Shown: in pieces, positions 41,535 to 51,103 of the stretch
Position numbering within the stretch: position 1 is the first letter of the stretch
Layout: every line of letters starts with the position of its first letter
NCBI GenBank assembly: GCA_934277695.1
Contig: CAKQVG010000001.1
Span: 62,001 to 126,000 of the forward strand
Length of the DNA stretch: 64,000 bases
Origin: CAG-238 sp934277695
GTDB lineage: Bacteria; Bacillota; Clostridia; Peptostreptococcales; Anaerovoracaceae
Direction: 5' to 3'
Translations under genes and position numbers: made by a program
The notes under the pieces: generated by a model
Told to the model about the DNA's origin: nothing
Seen by the model: the letters and a program-made list of their open reading frames with translations, nothing else
The model's database searches: none

Positions 41535-41801
41535 TTACTTTCTTAAACCTAAACGAGCGATTAAAGCTCTGTATCTTTCAAGGTCATTCTTCTTCAGATA
41601 AGCAAGCATGTTTCTTCTCTGACCTACCATTTTAAGAAGTCCTCTTCTGGAGTGGTGGTCTTTCTTATGAATCTTTAAGTGTTCGTTTAAATCGTTGATT
41701 CTGTAAGTAAGAATTGCGATCTGAACTTCAGGGGAACCTGTATCTCCCTCTTTGAGCTGATAATCTTTGATAATCTGCTGTTTCATTTCTTTCGTAATCA
41801 T
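41535..41801 (-). CDS. rpsO: 30S ribosomal protein S15
   Basis: The 88-residue protein matches S15 throughout: YQLKEGDTGSPEVQIAILTY, then LKIHKKDHHSRRGLLKMVGQ and the C-terminal YRALIARLGLRK. It binds 16S rRNA early in small-subunit assembly. The start at 41801 has AAAAGGAG upstream. It lies between dcyD and pnp rather than after ribF as in many Firmicutes. Confidence 0.98.
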   Translation of the reverse strand: MITKEMKQQIIKDYQLKEGDTGSPEVQIAILTYRINDLNEHLKIHKKDHHSRRGLLKMVGQRRNMLAYLKKNDLERYRALIARLGLRK

Positions 41802-41836
41802 GTTATTCTCCTTTTCTAAATACGCCTGCTGCCGAG

Positions 41837-41870
41837 CTGTGCGCCGGATCGTCGCGAAAGCGCAGCACAG
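41837..41870 (-). promoter_or_regulatory. Structured rpsO leader hairpin
   Basis: CTGTGC/GCACAG enclose an inner hairpin CGC-TTTC-GCG on the minus strand, about 35 bases upstream of the rpsO start. S15 genes often have leader RNA that binds S15; whether this is such an element is uncertain. Confidence 0.35.
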
Positions 41871-41886
41871 GTAAAATTTTAACAAC

Positions 41887-42981
41887 TTATCTTACCACAA
41901 TACACCCGTTTTCGTCAAGCACATTTATGAACTTGTCACGTTCTTTTTCGATTTCCACCCTGTGAAAAGGGGTATTGATTCCCGGCATGCCGCCCGTATG
42001 CAGAAAAATCACCGTCTCATCCTGCGCAATTTCACCTTTCTTAACCATTTCAACCATTCCTGCGAAGCATTTTCCGGTGTAACATGGATCAAGAATGAGT
42101 GCTTCCTTCTCTGCGGCAAGATACATTGCTTCACGCACCTCTTTGCATGGGTTGTTGTATGCTCCTCGGTCATATTTATCCGTAATGTCAAAGTCGTCCT
42201 CGGTCACGCCGGACGCTCTGCCGCTTGTCGTGTCGAAACCGTAAAAATCACACACTTTGTCAAAATAGTTCTTCGCATAGGCTCTGATCCCGTTTTCGTA
42301 CGGCATAATGCCGATGCCCGTGAGCCTGAGCGGAAGATTTTCCATTCGAATCCCTGTGAAAAGTCCCATGTAAGTTCCCATGCTTCCGACCGTCGTAATC
42401 AAACGGGGAAATTCCCTGCCGCCGGATGCGATTCCGGACTCCGCGAGCTGCCGTGCCGTTTCCACTGCACACTCATAATAGCCCAAAATCCCGAGCTCGT
42501 TGGAGCCGCCCATCGGAATGTAATATACTTTCTCGCCTTGCTTCTCATAGTGCTTCGTAACTTCGGCAACGGTTTCCTTGAGAAGCATTCCTTCCGGCTT
42601 TGTGCCGGCAGGGTCTTTCTTTCGAAGCCATACATCGCAGCCCATCATCCCGTCAAGGAGAAGGTTTGCCGAAAGCTCGCCCGGATACTCGTCAACACAT
42701 ACGATTGCACCTTTCATGCCGTATTTTCGTGCAACCGCACATGTCAGTCTGCCGTGATTTGTCTGTGCTCCGCCCACTGTGAGCAGCATGGTTGCCCCCT
42801 TCGCCTTCGCATCGGCCAAAAAATATTCAAGCTTCCTCAGCTTATTTCCGCCTGCCGCAAGCGGCGTTAAGTCATCGCGTTTAATATACAGATTGATTCC
42901 CAGCTCTGCCGACAGATTGTCAAGCCGCTCAATCGGCGTCGGAAGATGCAGAAAAGAAATTTTTTCGTGTCCTAAAAGCAT
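41887..42981 (-). CDS. dcyD: PLP-dependent D-cysteine desulfhydrase-like enzyme
   Basis: The 364-residue protein belongs to the ACC deaminase/D-cysteine desulfhydrase family (fold II PLP enzymes). The PLP lysine is in AAGGNKLRKLEY (about residue 47). Near the C-terminus it reads DPCYTGKCFAG and FLHTGGMPG; in true ACC deaminases these positions are typically YEGK and LHLGG. Threonine at both sites favours D-cysteine desulfhydrase, which makes pyruvate, sulfide and ammonia. The start at 42981 has AAGGAGG upstream. It is followed by rpsO after 85 bases. Confidence 0.8.
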   Translation of the reverse strand: MLLGHEKISFLHLPTPIERLDNLSAELGINLYIKRDDLTPLAAGGNKLRKLEYFLADAKAKGATMLLTVGGAQTNHGRLTCAVARKYGMKGAIVCVDEYPGELSANLLLDGMMGCDVWLRKKDPAGTKPEGMLLKETVAEVTKHYEKQGEKVYYIPMGGSNELGILGYYECAVETARQLAESGIASGGREFPRLITTVGSMGTYMGLFTGIRMENLPLRLTGIGIMPYENGIRAYAKNYFDKVCDFYGFDTTSGRASGVTEDDFDITDKYDRGAYNNPCKEVREAMYLAAEKEALILDPCYTGKCFAGMVEMVKKGEIAQDETVIFLHTGGMPGINTPFHRVEIEKERDKFINVLDENGCIVVR

Positions 42982-43098
42982 CGTGCTACCTCCTTGCAAA
43001 CTTTTATCTCTTTCTTTGCCACTATTTTATTCAATCCACCCCTGCAAGTCAACAGTTTTGTTCGACAAAAAATACAGCAAAATCTTGTATACACGGTG

Positions 43099-43127
43099 TT
43101 GACATTGCTTGGTCAAAGTGTTACATT
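43099..43127 (+). promoter_or_regulatory. Promoter of gdhA
   Basis: A perfect TTGACA (43099-43104) and TACATT (43122-43127) are spaced 17 bases, leaving an 80-base leader before the ATG. Confidence 0.75.
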
Positions 43128-43210
43128 TTAGTTGAGAGGAATACGTTTATTTAATAACGATTTCCGTTTAAAATGACTTTTATTTAAAAAAAGAAAAGAG
43201 GAGATTAGTA

Positions 43211-44560
43211 ATGGCAACTTATGTTGAAAGAGTAATTGATGAGTGTAAGAAGCACAACCCGGGAGAGGTTGAATTTCATCAGACAGTAGAAGAAGTTTTA
43301 ACTTCACTGGCGCCTGTTATGGACGCACATCCTGAATACGAAAAAGCAGGCTTACTCGAAAGATTAGTAGAACCTGAAAGAGGAATCACTTTCAGAGTTG
43401 TATGGGTAGACGACCAGGGCAAGACTCAGGTTAACAAAGGTTACAGATATGAATTCAATTCCGCAATCGGACCTTACAAGGGCGGTTTAAGATTCGCACC
43501 GAACGTATATCCTGGAATCATCAAGTTCTTAGGTTTCGAACAGATCTTCAAGAACTCCTTAACAGGACTTCCTATCGGCGGCGGCAAGGGCGGTTCCGAC
43601 TTCGACCCGAACGGCAAGAGCGATGCTGAAATCATGAGATTCTGCCAGGCATTCATGACAGAATTATACAGACATATCGGTCCTGACACTGACGTTCCTG
43701 CAGGTGACCTCGGTGTTGGCGGAAGAGAAATCGGTTACTTATTCGGGCAGTATAAGAGAATCACAAACAGATTCGACGGCGGCGTTTTAACTGGCAAGGG
43801 AATCCCTTACGGCGGATGCCTCGGAAGAACAGAAGCTACAGGTTTCGGTATCGTTTGGTACGCAGAAGAAATGCTGAAAGCAAACGGCGAAGACATCAAG
43901 GGTAAGACAGTTGTTATCTCTGGTTTCGGCAACGTAGCTTGGGGTACTGCTTGGAAACTCCAGCAGCTCGGTGCTAACCTCGTTGCATTCTCCGGTCCGG
44001 ATGGATATATCTATGATCCGGATGGAATCAACACTCAGGATAAGCTTGACACTCTGCTTGAACTCAGAGCATCCGGCAAGAACATCTGCGCTCCTTATGC
44101 AGACAAATATCCTAACGCTAAATTCTTCGCAGGCAAGAAGCCTTGGGAAGTTAAGGCTGACCTCTACATTCCATGTGCAACTCAGAACGAAGTTCAGATG
44201 GAAGATGCTAAGCACATCGTTGAAAGCGGTGCTAAGTTCTACTGCGAAGGTGCTAACATGCCTACTACTAATGAAGCTCTTGAATACTTACAGGAACAGG
44301 GCATCGTTGTTGGTCCTGCTAAGGCAGCAAACGCAGGCGGCGTAGCTTGCTCCTGCATCGAAATGGGCCAGAACGCAAGCCACACTGTATATCAGCATCA
44401 GGATGTTTATGATCAGCTCCACCAGATCATGATCAACATTCACAAGGCTTGTAAGGAAGCTTCCGAGAAATACTACGGTAAGTACGACCTCGTAAAAGGC
44501 GCTAACATCGCAGGTTTCGAAAAAGTTGCAGAAGCTATGATGGGCCAGGGTCTTGTATAA
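43211..44560 (+). CDS. gdhA: NADP-specific glutamate dehydrogenase
   Basis: The 449-residue hexameric-type enzyme makes glutamate from 2-oxoglutarate and ammonia, or the reverse. The substrate pocket lies in GPYKGGLRFAPNV and LPIGGGKGGSDFDP (about residues 88-125), the nucleotide-binding domain in VVISGFGNVAWGTAWKLQQL (about 235-254), and the C-terminal AANAGGVACSCIEM is typical. The length equals GdhA of E. coli (447). Codon use is visibly restricted (AAG, GGT/GGC, TTC), unlike neighbouring genes, which points to very high expression. A consensus promoter and a terminator frame it as a single-gene unit. Confidence 0.97.
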   Translation: MATYVERVIDECKKHNPGEVEFHQTVEEVLTSLAPVMDAHPEYEKAGLLERLVEPERGITFRVVWVDDQGKTQVNKGYRYEFNSAIGPYKGGLRFAPNVYPGIIKFLGFEQIFKNSLTGLPIGGGKGGSDFDPNGKSDAEIMRFCQAFMTELYRHIGPDTDVPAGDLGVGGREIGYLFGQYKRITNRFDGGVLTGKGIPYGGCLGRTEATGFGIVWYAEEMLKANGEDIKGKTVVISGFGNVAWGTAWKLQQLGANLVAFSGPDGYIYDPDGINTQDKLDTLLELRASGKNICAPYADKYPNAKFFAGKKPWEVKADLYIPCATQNEVQMEDAKHIVESGAKFYCEGANMPTTNEALEYLQEQGIVVGPAKAANAGGVACSCIEMGQNASHTVYQHQDVYDQLHQIMINIHKACKEASEKYYGKYDLVKGANIAGFEKVAEAMMGQGLV

Positions 44561-44609
44561 GATAGAAACAACATAAGCTTAGGACAAAAATACACATAAC
44601 GAAGCAGAA

Positions 44610-44643
44610 GCGGTTCCGTAAAGGAACCGCCTCTTTCTATTTT
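44610..44643 (+). terminator. Terminator of gdhA
   Basis: GCGGTTCC and GGAACCGC form a stem with loop GTAAA, followed by CTCTTTCTATTTT. Confidence 0.85.
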
Positions 44644-44678
44644 ATGATTTCATTTATTCAGCCAATTTTCTGCCTCTT

Positions 44679-45596
44679 TCAGCTGCGCTCCCGCACGATG
44701 TACACTGGACGCGCCTTGATTTCCTTGTATGCGCGCGCAAAATACAGTCCGAATATGTAAAGTACCAGCATTTGCAGGGCGCCGCAGCCCAGAATCAGGG
44801 CAGTCTCTATGCCACGCGGACTTCCCGTAAGTGCAGTGCAGATCAGCGCGGCGGCGGCAGCGGCCGCTAGAAGCGCAGAAAGCGCGCCCGCAAGGCGCAG
44901 CGGCGCCGTCGAAAATGCTAAAATTCCATCGGCTGCATAGCGAAGCAGCGCCCGCAGGTTCCATTTGCTTTCGCCTGTTTTTCGCTCCACATTCTCAAAT
45001 TCAATCCATTTTGTCCGAAAGCCGACAAACGAGAAGATGCCTTTGGTATACCTTCCGCGTTCATGCAGCGAAAGAATCGCATCCATCACCTGGCGGTTCA
45101 TCATCCGAAAATCCCCTTCTCCGTCATTCGTGTTAAGGCCGGTGAGTGCCTCGCAGATTTTATAGAAGCCGCGTGACAGAAAGGCGCGCAGCTTTCCGTC
45201 CCCTCCGCGCCCTTTCCTCTTGCCCCCGCAGCAGTCGTATTCGCCGTTCTTTACTGCCGCATACATCTTTGGAAGAAGCGCAGGCGGGTGCTGTAAATCT
45301 GCGTCCATAAACACTGCAAAATTTCCTGCTGCTTCGTTAAGCCCCGCATACATCGCAGCTTCCTTTCCGAAATTACGCGAAAAGGAAATAAATCTGCAGC
45401 GTGAATCCGCTTGGGAGATTTTGCGAAGGCAGACAAGTGTTCCGTCACAGCTTCCGTCGTCAACGAAAAGAAGTTCATAATCTGCCCCCTCCTTCATCCT
45501 CATTTCTTCGGCGACCTGCTGCGTTTTCCTATAAAACTCGTCGATGCACGCTTCCTCGTTGAAGCAGGGCACGATAATGCTGATTTTATCTTTCAT
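44679..45596 (-). CDS. Membrane-associated glycosyltransferase family 2 (CsbB/GtrB-like)
   Basis: The 305-residue protein has a GT2 domain (1-220; IIVPCFNEEACIDEFY, LLFVDDGSCDGT, FMDADLQHPP with the metal-binding DAD) and two C-terminal membrane helices (about 233-255 and 264-288), the layout of polyprenyl-phosphate sugar transferases such as GtrB and CsbB. It would charge undecaprenyl phosphate with a sugar on the inner face of the membrane. Its start overlaps the YfhO-GtrA gene by four bases, which directly links it to a flippase and a glycosyltransferase in one pathway. Confidence 0.9.
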   Translation of the reverse strand: MKDKISIIVPCFNEEACIDEFYRKTQQVAEEMRMKEGADYELLFVDDGSCDGTLVCLRKISQADSRCRFISFSRNFGKEAAMYAGLNEAAGNFAVFMDADLQHPPALLPKMYAAVKNGEYDCCGGKRKGRGGDGKLRAFLSRGFYKICEALTGLNTNDGEGDFRMMNRQVMDAILSLHERGRYTKGIFSFVGFRTKWIEFENVERKTGESKWNLRALLRYAADGILAFSTAPLRLAGALSALLAAAAAAALICTALTGSPRGIETALILGCGALQMLVLYIFGLYFARAYKEIKARPVYIVRERS

Positions 45597-48493
45597 CTGG
45601 TTTCCCCTTTCACACTGAAAATTTTGTATTTGCAGGCCGCATAATTCAGAATCACCGTGATGACGCTGACCGAAATTTTGGCGGCGGCGTTCGGCATCGC
45701 CATAAGCGTGAGCAATAAATACAGCAAAATATTTTCAACTGCCAGGCTCGCGAGACGCAGCAGAGCAAACTGCAGAAATTCGTGCAGAACCGAATTTTCC
45801 GATTGAAAAACAAAGCGGCGGTTCGCAAAATAAGCGAAGATTACCGCTCCGAGCCACGCCAGTGAATTTGCTGCCAGCGAGAAAGCCGAATCTGCCGCGC
45901 CGCCTGTACCTCCTGTCACGCTTCGCCCAGCTGCCATGAACAGCCCGAAATAGATGACATAATTGACCGCTGTTGTCATTCCGCCTGTTATAAGATAGCG
46001 CAGCAGCCTGCTTTCGCAGAGGCGTTTTGCTTTTCGCCATAACGAGATGACAAGCAGAATTAACAGCGAAAGAACGCTGACTGCAAATCCCGTCCGATAG
46101 CCCGGCGGAACGAAGCGGATTTCTATCTCGTGCATGCCCTCCTCAAGAGAGATGCCGAGGAAAGTGTTATCAATCTTTAAAATTTTACTTTCCTCAATCG
46201 CTCGCCCGTCAACTTGAACCTCATAACCCTTTCGATATGGATAACTCGTCGCAAAATACCCGTCTTTTTTTATATTGATAGTTCCTGAAAAGATTTGCCC
46301 TTTGCCCGCATCGCTCGCATGCATCTGCGGCTCCCAGACTTCACCGCCGCTGTTGTACAGTTCCTTCTCGTCTAAGAAAGACAGCGTGAGATTTTCTATC
46401 CGGTATTCGTTGGCATTTTTCTGAATCAAAAACCCGTCCGTGCCGCCGGAAAGCACATAGCTGAAATGCTTATTGTGGTTCGGATACGGCGCGCCGCTTC
46501 CGGAAAGCTTGTTGCGAACCCCGTTTATATCAATCACGACGGCACGCGAGCTCAGCGGTGTGACATCAAAAGACAGAATCGCGATTTTGCCTCTGAAGTC
46601 CAGCGGCACACGGACTTCCCTGCTCGAAAGCCGCAGTTTTCCCTGAATCTCCGCCTCTGTGGCTTTGTCCGCTCTTTCCGCCCTCTGCAAAATTTCCTCA
46701 AACGAAACGAGCTTGTCCGTACCGTAACAAATCGGCAGAACACGCGGGTTTTCGGCAACTGCATAATCTCCGCCTTCCGAAATCTTTTGATAGCCGTTCG
46801 GCAGGGAATCCTTGTCCGTCAAAATGTACCGCACGCCCATTTTGTAATTAAAAATTTCGTTTTGCCCCGGAATCAGCGCGACACGGTTTTGGATAGGGAT
46901 TGCGTTTTTTGCATCGTCGTAGAAAAACTTCGCGTACGCTTCCTGCGTCATGGACGAATACATCGAGCTTCGCTTCGCGTTTGCTCCCGGCAGGAAATTG
47001 CAAAGGTTAAAAGCATCCGCCAGAATTTCAAAACGATAGTTGCCGCTTTCATCCATCCGTGCGCTCGCCTCGTCAAAGGCTTCTCTTACCGCTCCGGTCT
47101 GAATCTCGTCTTGGCTGATATAGCCGCTCTGTGTGTTCAAGTAAAAGGAGAAAACACACGGAATCAGAAGCAGCCCTGCGATCAGCCTTTGCGTGCAGCG
47201 ATTCTTTTCGCGCTGCGATCTGCGAAGCCTCTGCCCTTGTCTTACGCCCAAAATCCAAAGCATCAAAGCCGCCCAGTCGACATATTTCCACATGCCGTAT
47301 TTGCCGGACAGCAGGAGGCATGGTATGAGGCACAGAAGCCCCGCCCACACTTTCGGCACATCCTTTCCCATAAAATATTCCTCACACACACGCGCAAATA
47401 CAAGACATACGAGCAGCAGAAAGGGAATCAGAATTTTTCCTCTGGCATACAGAAAGCCGTTCAGTACAAACGGAATCACCGGAAAGAGGCTTCCTGCCAA
47501 AACCGCCGCAGACGGAAGCCGAAGTCCGCGTTTACCCAAGGCGCATAAGACCGCGTACAAGCCAATCAGCGTCAGCCCCATGCCGTATGGGGAATAAAGC
47601 AGACCGTCGAGTTTCGGATTTACGAGCGGCATTTTGCTGCCCGCAAAACTTCCCGCATCCTTACTCGTCGATAAAATATCCAGTCCCGTCGGTAAAAGCA
47701 AAACCGCCGCAAGTCCGATGGAAAGCAAAATCCAAAGAAGAAAGCGCACATGCATTTTCAGGCGCCCGCGACGCGGTGCCGCTTCCGCTGCAGGCTCCGC
47801 GCCCGCCTGCCGAACCCGATACAGGTAATAGATCCCAGTCACGCACAAACAGCTCGGCGCATAGTAAAAGCTGTGAAAGTAAACGAGTGTCAGACCCACG
47901 CACAGCAAAATGCCTTTGTGTTTTTCGATGAAGCGGTCAATCCCTATCAGTGCAAGCACCAAAAACGGCAGATAATTGACAAACATCAACTGGAAATGTG
48001 CGTGAAGAAAGCACCCCGCCGCCAGATAAAGCACGCTGCCTGCAAATGCCGCCCTTCGTCCTGCTGCATTTTGCCTGCAGTTTCCCTGCAGCCAGACATA
48101 TACCAGATTAGCGCCGAGCAGAAGCTCAACTGCCGCATAACCGCCGAGGATGTATTCCATCCCAACACTCGGAAACAGGCATCCCAGCAAAACATCCGGC
48201 CGCAACAGCCCATAATAGGCGAAGTCATAGACCGTTACACCCCCGCCTAAATCGATATATAGCGGAAGCAGTCTGCCCGATTCCAGCATCGCCTGCCTGA
48301 GCGACTCTGCAATCGGCAAATGCTGGCTCAGCCAGTCTGAGCCAAAGCCAAAGAGCAGCCCCTCTCCCGATGACGCTGCACTAGGCAGCCCGGCCAACGC
48401 CGCTGCGCTGCATAAGAGCAGCGGTCCAAGCGCCAAAATCACACAAAGCAGGCTAAGCAGCAGATGCGCTTTCCAAAATTTTTCCCGTCTCAT
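45593..48493 (-). CDS. YfhO-family membrane glycosyltransferase fused to GtrA flippase domain
   Basis: The 966-residue protein has a YfhO-type N-terminal part (about 1-430) with some 12 membrane helices and an acidic first loop, a large external domain (about 440-800) and a final membrane helix, as in GT-C fold enzymes that glycosylate teichoic acids. A complete GtrA domain follows (about 830-966; LLRYLITGGMTTAVNYVIYF, four helices), the type thought to flip undecaprenyl-phosphate sugars. Fusion puts flippase and transferase in one chain, with the GT2 enzyme encoded next. Together they form a full three-step glycosylation path for a surface polymer. It is well over the usual YfhO length. Confidence 0.88.
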   Translation of the reverse strand: MRREKFWKAHLLLSLLCVILALGPLLLCSAAALAGLPSAASSGEGLLFGFGSDWLSQHLPIAESLRQAMLESGRLLPLYIDLGGGVTVYDFAYYGLLRPDVLLGCLFPSVGMEYILGGYAAVELLLGANLVYVWLQGNCRQNAAGRRAAFAGSVLYLAAGCFLHAHFQLMFVNYLPFLVLALIGIDRFIEKHKGILLCVGLTLVYFHSFYYAPSCLCVTGIYYLYRVRQAGAEPAAEAAPRRGRLKMHVRFLLWILLSIGLAAVLLLPTGLDILSTSKDAGSFAGSKMPLVNPKLDGLLYSPYGMGLTLIGLYAVLCALGKRGLRLPSAAVLAGSLFPVIPFVLNGFLYARGKILIPFLLLVCLVFARVCEEYFMGKDVPKVWAGLLCLIPCLLLSGKYGMWKYVDWAALMLWILGVRQGQRLRRSQREKNRCTQRLIAGLLLIPCVFSFYLNTQSGYISQDEIQTGAVREAFDEASARMDESGNYRFEILADAFNLCNFLPGANAKRSSMYSSMTQEAYAKFFYDDAKNAIPIQNRVALIPGQNEIFNYKMGVRYILTDKDSLPNGYQKISEGGDYAVAENPRVLPICYGTDKLVSFEEILQRAERADKATEAEIQGKLRLSSREVRVPLDFRGKIAILSFDVTPLSSRAVVIDINGVRNKLSGSGAPYPNHNKHFSYVLSGGTDGFLIQKNANEYRIENLTLSFLDEKELYNSGGEVWEPQMHASDAGKGQIFSGTINIKKDGYFATSYPYRKGYEVQVDGRAIEESKILKIDNTFLGISLEEGMHEIEIRFVPPGYRTGFAVSVLSLLILLVISLWRKAKRLCESRLLRYLITGGMTTAVNYVIYFGLFMAAGRSVTGGTGGAADSAFSLAANSLAWLGAVIFAYFANRRFVFQSENSVLHEFLQFALLRLASLAVENILLYLLLTLMAMPNAAAKISVSVITVILNYAACKYKIFSVKGETR

Positions 48494-48516
48494 TCTCTCA
48501 ATTTCCTCCCATTACA

Positions 48517-48552
48517 AAACCCATCTTAAGCCTCGCTTCTTAAGATGGGTTT
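48517..48552 (-). terminator. Terminator after the sensor kinase gene
   Basis: AAACCCATCTTAAG and CTTAAGATGGGTTT form a perfect 14-base stem with an eight-base loop, followed by TTTGT on the minus strand. It separates the two-component genes from the glycosylation genes. Confidence 0.8.
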
Positions 48553-48592
48553 CATGGAATCCTTATGAGTTTCTTAAAGAAATCTTAATCGC

Positions 48593-49933
48593 CTACTTGC
48601 GATTTTCCTCGGCATTTTCCTCCGTCAAGGGAAATTCCAGCCGCGCACGGAACTGGTCACAGTCGAGTTCAATATCAAAATCCGCCCCAAGTGCTCCCGC
48701 ATAGGTGCTGACAATCGCAAGCCCCAGTCCGTTTCCCTCGGTACTTCTGGCTTTGTCCCCCCTTGCAAACCTCTCGACGATGTCTTCTTTTGAAAAGTCC
48801 AGCGGGTAGGCCGAAGTGTTCACAATCTCAAAACAAAGCTTTCTCCGCACTTCGATGGGTGTTTTTTGCTCCGCGATAAAAGTTCTGAGGAAAACCCGCG
48901 TTCCCTTTGCCGCGTACTTCAGCGCATTTTCAATCAAATTCTGACAAATTCGGTACAAATAGGCATTGTCCGTATACACTTTGTTCGTCTTCGCCTCCGT
49001 ATTGAGCACAAACGCAAGACCCGACGCATCGATTCGATCCTTCAGATCCGCCAAAATCTGCTCAATCAATGTGTTCAGGCTCAGTTCCTCCCGATGAAGC
49101 TCGATATTGCCGCTGCTCGCTTTTGCCAGCGAGAAAAGGCTGTTTATCATCTCCTTCAGCTTCTCCGCACGGTTTCCGATTACCTCAACATAATCGCGTG
49201 CAGTCTCCCCCAGTTCCTCTTTTTTCAAAAGCTCCAGATAGCCGACCATCGAGGTCAGCGGTGTTTTCAAATCATGCGAAACATTGGAAATGAGGTCTAC
49301 TTTGAGCTGCTCACTCTTTGCTGCCCGCGCAAGGCTTTCCTTTTCTACCTCAAGCGCCCGCATTACCCGTTTGCGGTTAATCTGCTGCATATCCGCGATG
49401 AACGCGTCCAGATTTTCCTGCGCCTGCTGCGCGAGCGTCCGTCCGCAAACCACATACTGCACCAAAATCGTAATCGGCAAAAGATAGAAAAACGCATAGT
49501 TCATGTAAAAATATGCGCTGTGCAGGTAGATATGCACCGCCACGAACAGCCCTGCCGCAATCAGCAGCAAAACCATCGCCGTATTCAGCCTCTTCTCCTG
49601 CTTCACCTTGCGCTCCGCCCAAATTGCGTAATAATTTTCGTAGTTTTCCCCTGCGGCCTGCAAGAGAAAATCTTCCGTAAGCTCCCTGCGAGTCCGCATC
49701 TTGCGGACGGCCTGCAACCACTGCGTCTGACCGATAACCAGCAAAAGATTCATGACGCCTCCCACCAGCAAAATATCCCGTGTGTACATACGCTGAAAAC
49801 TGCCGAACATCGCAATCAAAATCACCGCGCCCGCCGCCATGCAAATTCCGCCGATAATACTGTGTCGATTTTTCCGTATGGTTTCTATCATTTTCTTACA
49901 TTTTTCTTTAATATTTTTCCATTTTGTATCCAA
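48593..49933 (-). CDS. Sensor histidine kinase
   Basis: The 446-residue protein has four N-terminal membrane helices (about residues 25-175) with very short external loops, a linker helix, the H-box NVSHDLKTPLTSMVGYLELL (about 218-237), N-box CQNLIENALKYA and G-box EGNGLGLAIV. The lack of a large external domain suggests membrane or intramembrane sensing. The start is probably TTG at 49933 inside the regulator gene (GGGG shortly upstream); ATG at 49891 is the alternative. It overlaps the response regulator gene and is its partner. Confidence 0.9.
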   Translation of the reverse strand: MDTKWKNIKEKCKKMIETIRKNRHSIIGGICMAAGAVILIAMFGSFQRMYTRDILLVGGVMNLLLVIGQTQWLQAVRKMRTRRELTEDFLLQAAGENYENYYAIWAERKVKQEKRLNTAMVLLLIAAGLFVAVHIYLHSAYFYMNYAFFYLLPITILVQYVVCGRTLAQQAQENLDAFIADMQQINRKRVMRALEVEKESLARAAKSEQLKVDLISNVSHDLKTPLTSMVGYLELLKKEELGETARDYVEVIGNRAEKLKEMINSLFSLAKASSGNIELHREELSLNTLIEQILADLKDRIDASGLAFVLNTEAKTNKVYTDNAYLYRICQNLIENALKYAAKGTRVFLRTFIAEQKTPIEVRRKLCFEIVNTSAYPLDFSKEDIVERFARGDKARSTEGNGLGLAIVSTYAGALGADFDIELDCDQFRARLEFPLTEENAEENRK

Positions 49934-50609
49934 TTCCCCATACCACCTTTACATATCTTGGATTTTTCGGTTCGACTTCAATTTTTTCACGAATGTGCCT
50001 GATGTGCACCATCACCGTATTTTCTACTGAGTAACTTGCGTCTTCGTTCCAGACATTTTCGTAAATCTGCTCTGCCGAAAACACCTGCCCCGGATGCCGC
50101 ATCAAAAGCTCCACAATTTTATACTCCGTCGCCGTCAGCCGCACCGCTTCACCATCGACGAAAAGCTGCTTTTGCCGGTCGTCAAGCTCAAGCCCGCCGT
50201 TGGTGATTTCTGCCCTTTGTGCCTCGCCCGACCGGCTTCCTCCGTAGGCCTTGTATCTTCGAAGCTGCGCCTTGACCCGCGCCAAAAGCTCCGCCGGATT
50301 GTACGGTTTTTCGATATAGTCGTCCGCGCCTAGCGAAAGCCCGGACACCTTGTCGCTTTCCTCCGTCTTTGCCGACAAAATAATCGCCGGTATATTATGT
50401 TTCTCGCGAATTTTCATCAGCGCCGAAAGCCCGTTCAGCCGCGGCATCATCACATCGAGCAAAATCAAATCGATCTTCTCTGTCTCCATCTTGTCCAGCG
50501 CCTCCATGCCGTCGTACGCCGTCAAAATTTCATATCCCTCGATTGCCAGAAGTTTCCCCAGCGAATCAACAATCTCCCTGTTGTCATCTACTACCAAAAT
50601 TGTTTCCAT
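49908..50609 (-). CDS. OmpR-family response regulator
   Basis: The 233-residue protein has a receiver domain with the acidic pair VVDDNRE, phosphoacceptor in LILLDVMMP (about D52) and conserved lysine in EKPYNP, then a winged-helix DNA-binding domain (about 135-230; LTATEYKIVELLMRHPGQVFS in two parts, VHIRHIREKIE). It works with the overlapping sensor kinase. The start at 50609 has AGAGGA upstream. The adjacent glycosylation genes are possible targets. Confidence 0.93.
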   Translation of the reverse strand: METILVVDDNREIVDSLGKLLAIEGYEILTAYDGMEALDKMETEKIDLILLDVMMPRLNGLSALMKIREKHNIPAIILSAKTEESDKVSGLSLGADDYIEKPYNPAELLARVKAQLRRYKAYGGSRSGEAQRAEITNGGLELDDRQKQLFVDGEAVRLTATEYKIVELLMRHPGQVFSAEQIYENVWNEDASYSVENTVMVHIRHIREKIEVEPKNPRYVKVVWGIGYKMEKY

Positions 50610-50710
50610 TTTATCTATCTTCCTCTTTTCTCCTCTATCATACCGCTTTCTCCACAAAACTGTACAAGATTTTTCTTATTTTTTTCTTAATTTTAAAAAA
50701 ACATCTAAAA

Positions 50711-50759
50711 AGAGGTTTGATAATTTAGAACAGAAAGTCCCAAATCGCTTCAAACCTCT
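50711..50759 (-). terminator. Terminator of the mntA-hepT pair
   Basis: AGAGGTTTGA and TCAAACCTCT form a perfect 10-base stem with a 29-base loop; on the minus strand TTTTTAGATGTTTTTTT follows. Confidence 0.65.
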
Positions 50760-50782
50760 AAATTTTGAAAATTAAAAGTATC

Positions 50783-51103
50783 TTAAATCTTGATGAGTGT
50801 ATCTCTAAGATTCGGCAAATCATTTTTTATGACTTCCCAAACAAGATATAAATTAACGCCTTCGTAATCGTGTATGATTCGATTTCTTAATCCTCTTATT
50901 TGATGCCACGGGATATCATTGTGCTTTTCAATGAACTCATCGTCTAACCGATTTACCATCTCACCCATCTGGCTCAGATTAAATACACATGCCTCGACAA
51001 GCTGAGAATTTTTCGAGAAAGATTCGTATGAATTATCTTTACAATAACTTTGAATTTTATCAATATGCTCAATTAGCTTTAGGAGTATCGCTCTATTTTT
51101 CAT
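50783..51103 (-). CDS. hepT: HepT-family toxin (DUF86, predicted RNase)
   Basis: The 106-residue helical protein has the HEPN motif R-x4-H-x-Y (RNRIIHDY, about residues 76-83) of HepT toxins. The start at 51103 overlaps the mntA gene by 11 bases, with GGGGG upstream. HepT is neutralised by its nucleotidyltransferase partner, which adds AMP groups to the motif tyrosine in studied pairs. The longer frame to 51193 lies inside mntA and is not used. Confidence 0.88.
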   Translation of the reverse strand: MKNRAILLKLIEHIDKIQSYCKDNSYESFSKNSQLVEACVFNLSQMGEMVNRLDDEFIEKHNDIPWHQIRGLRNRIIHDYEGVNLYLVWEVIKNDLPNLRDTLIKI

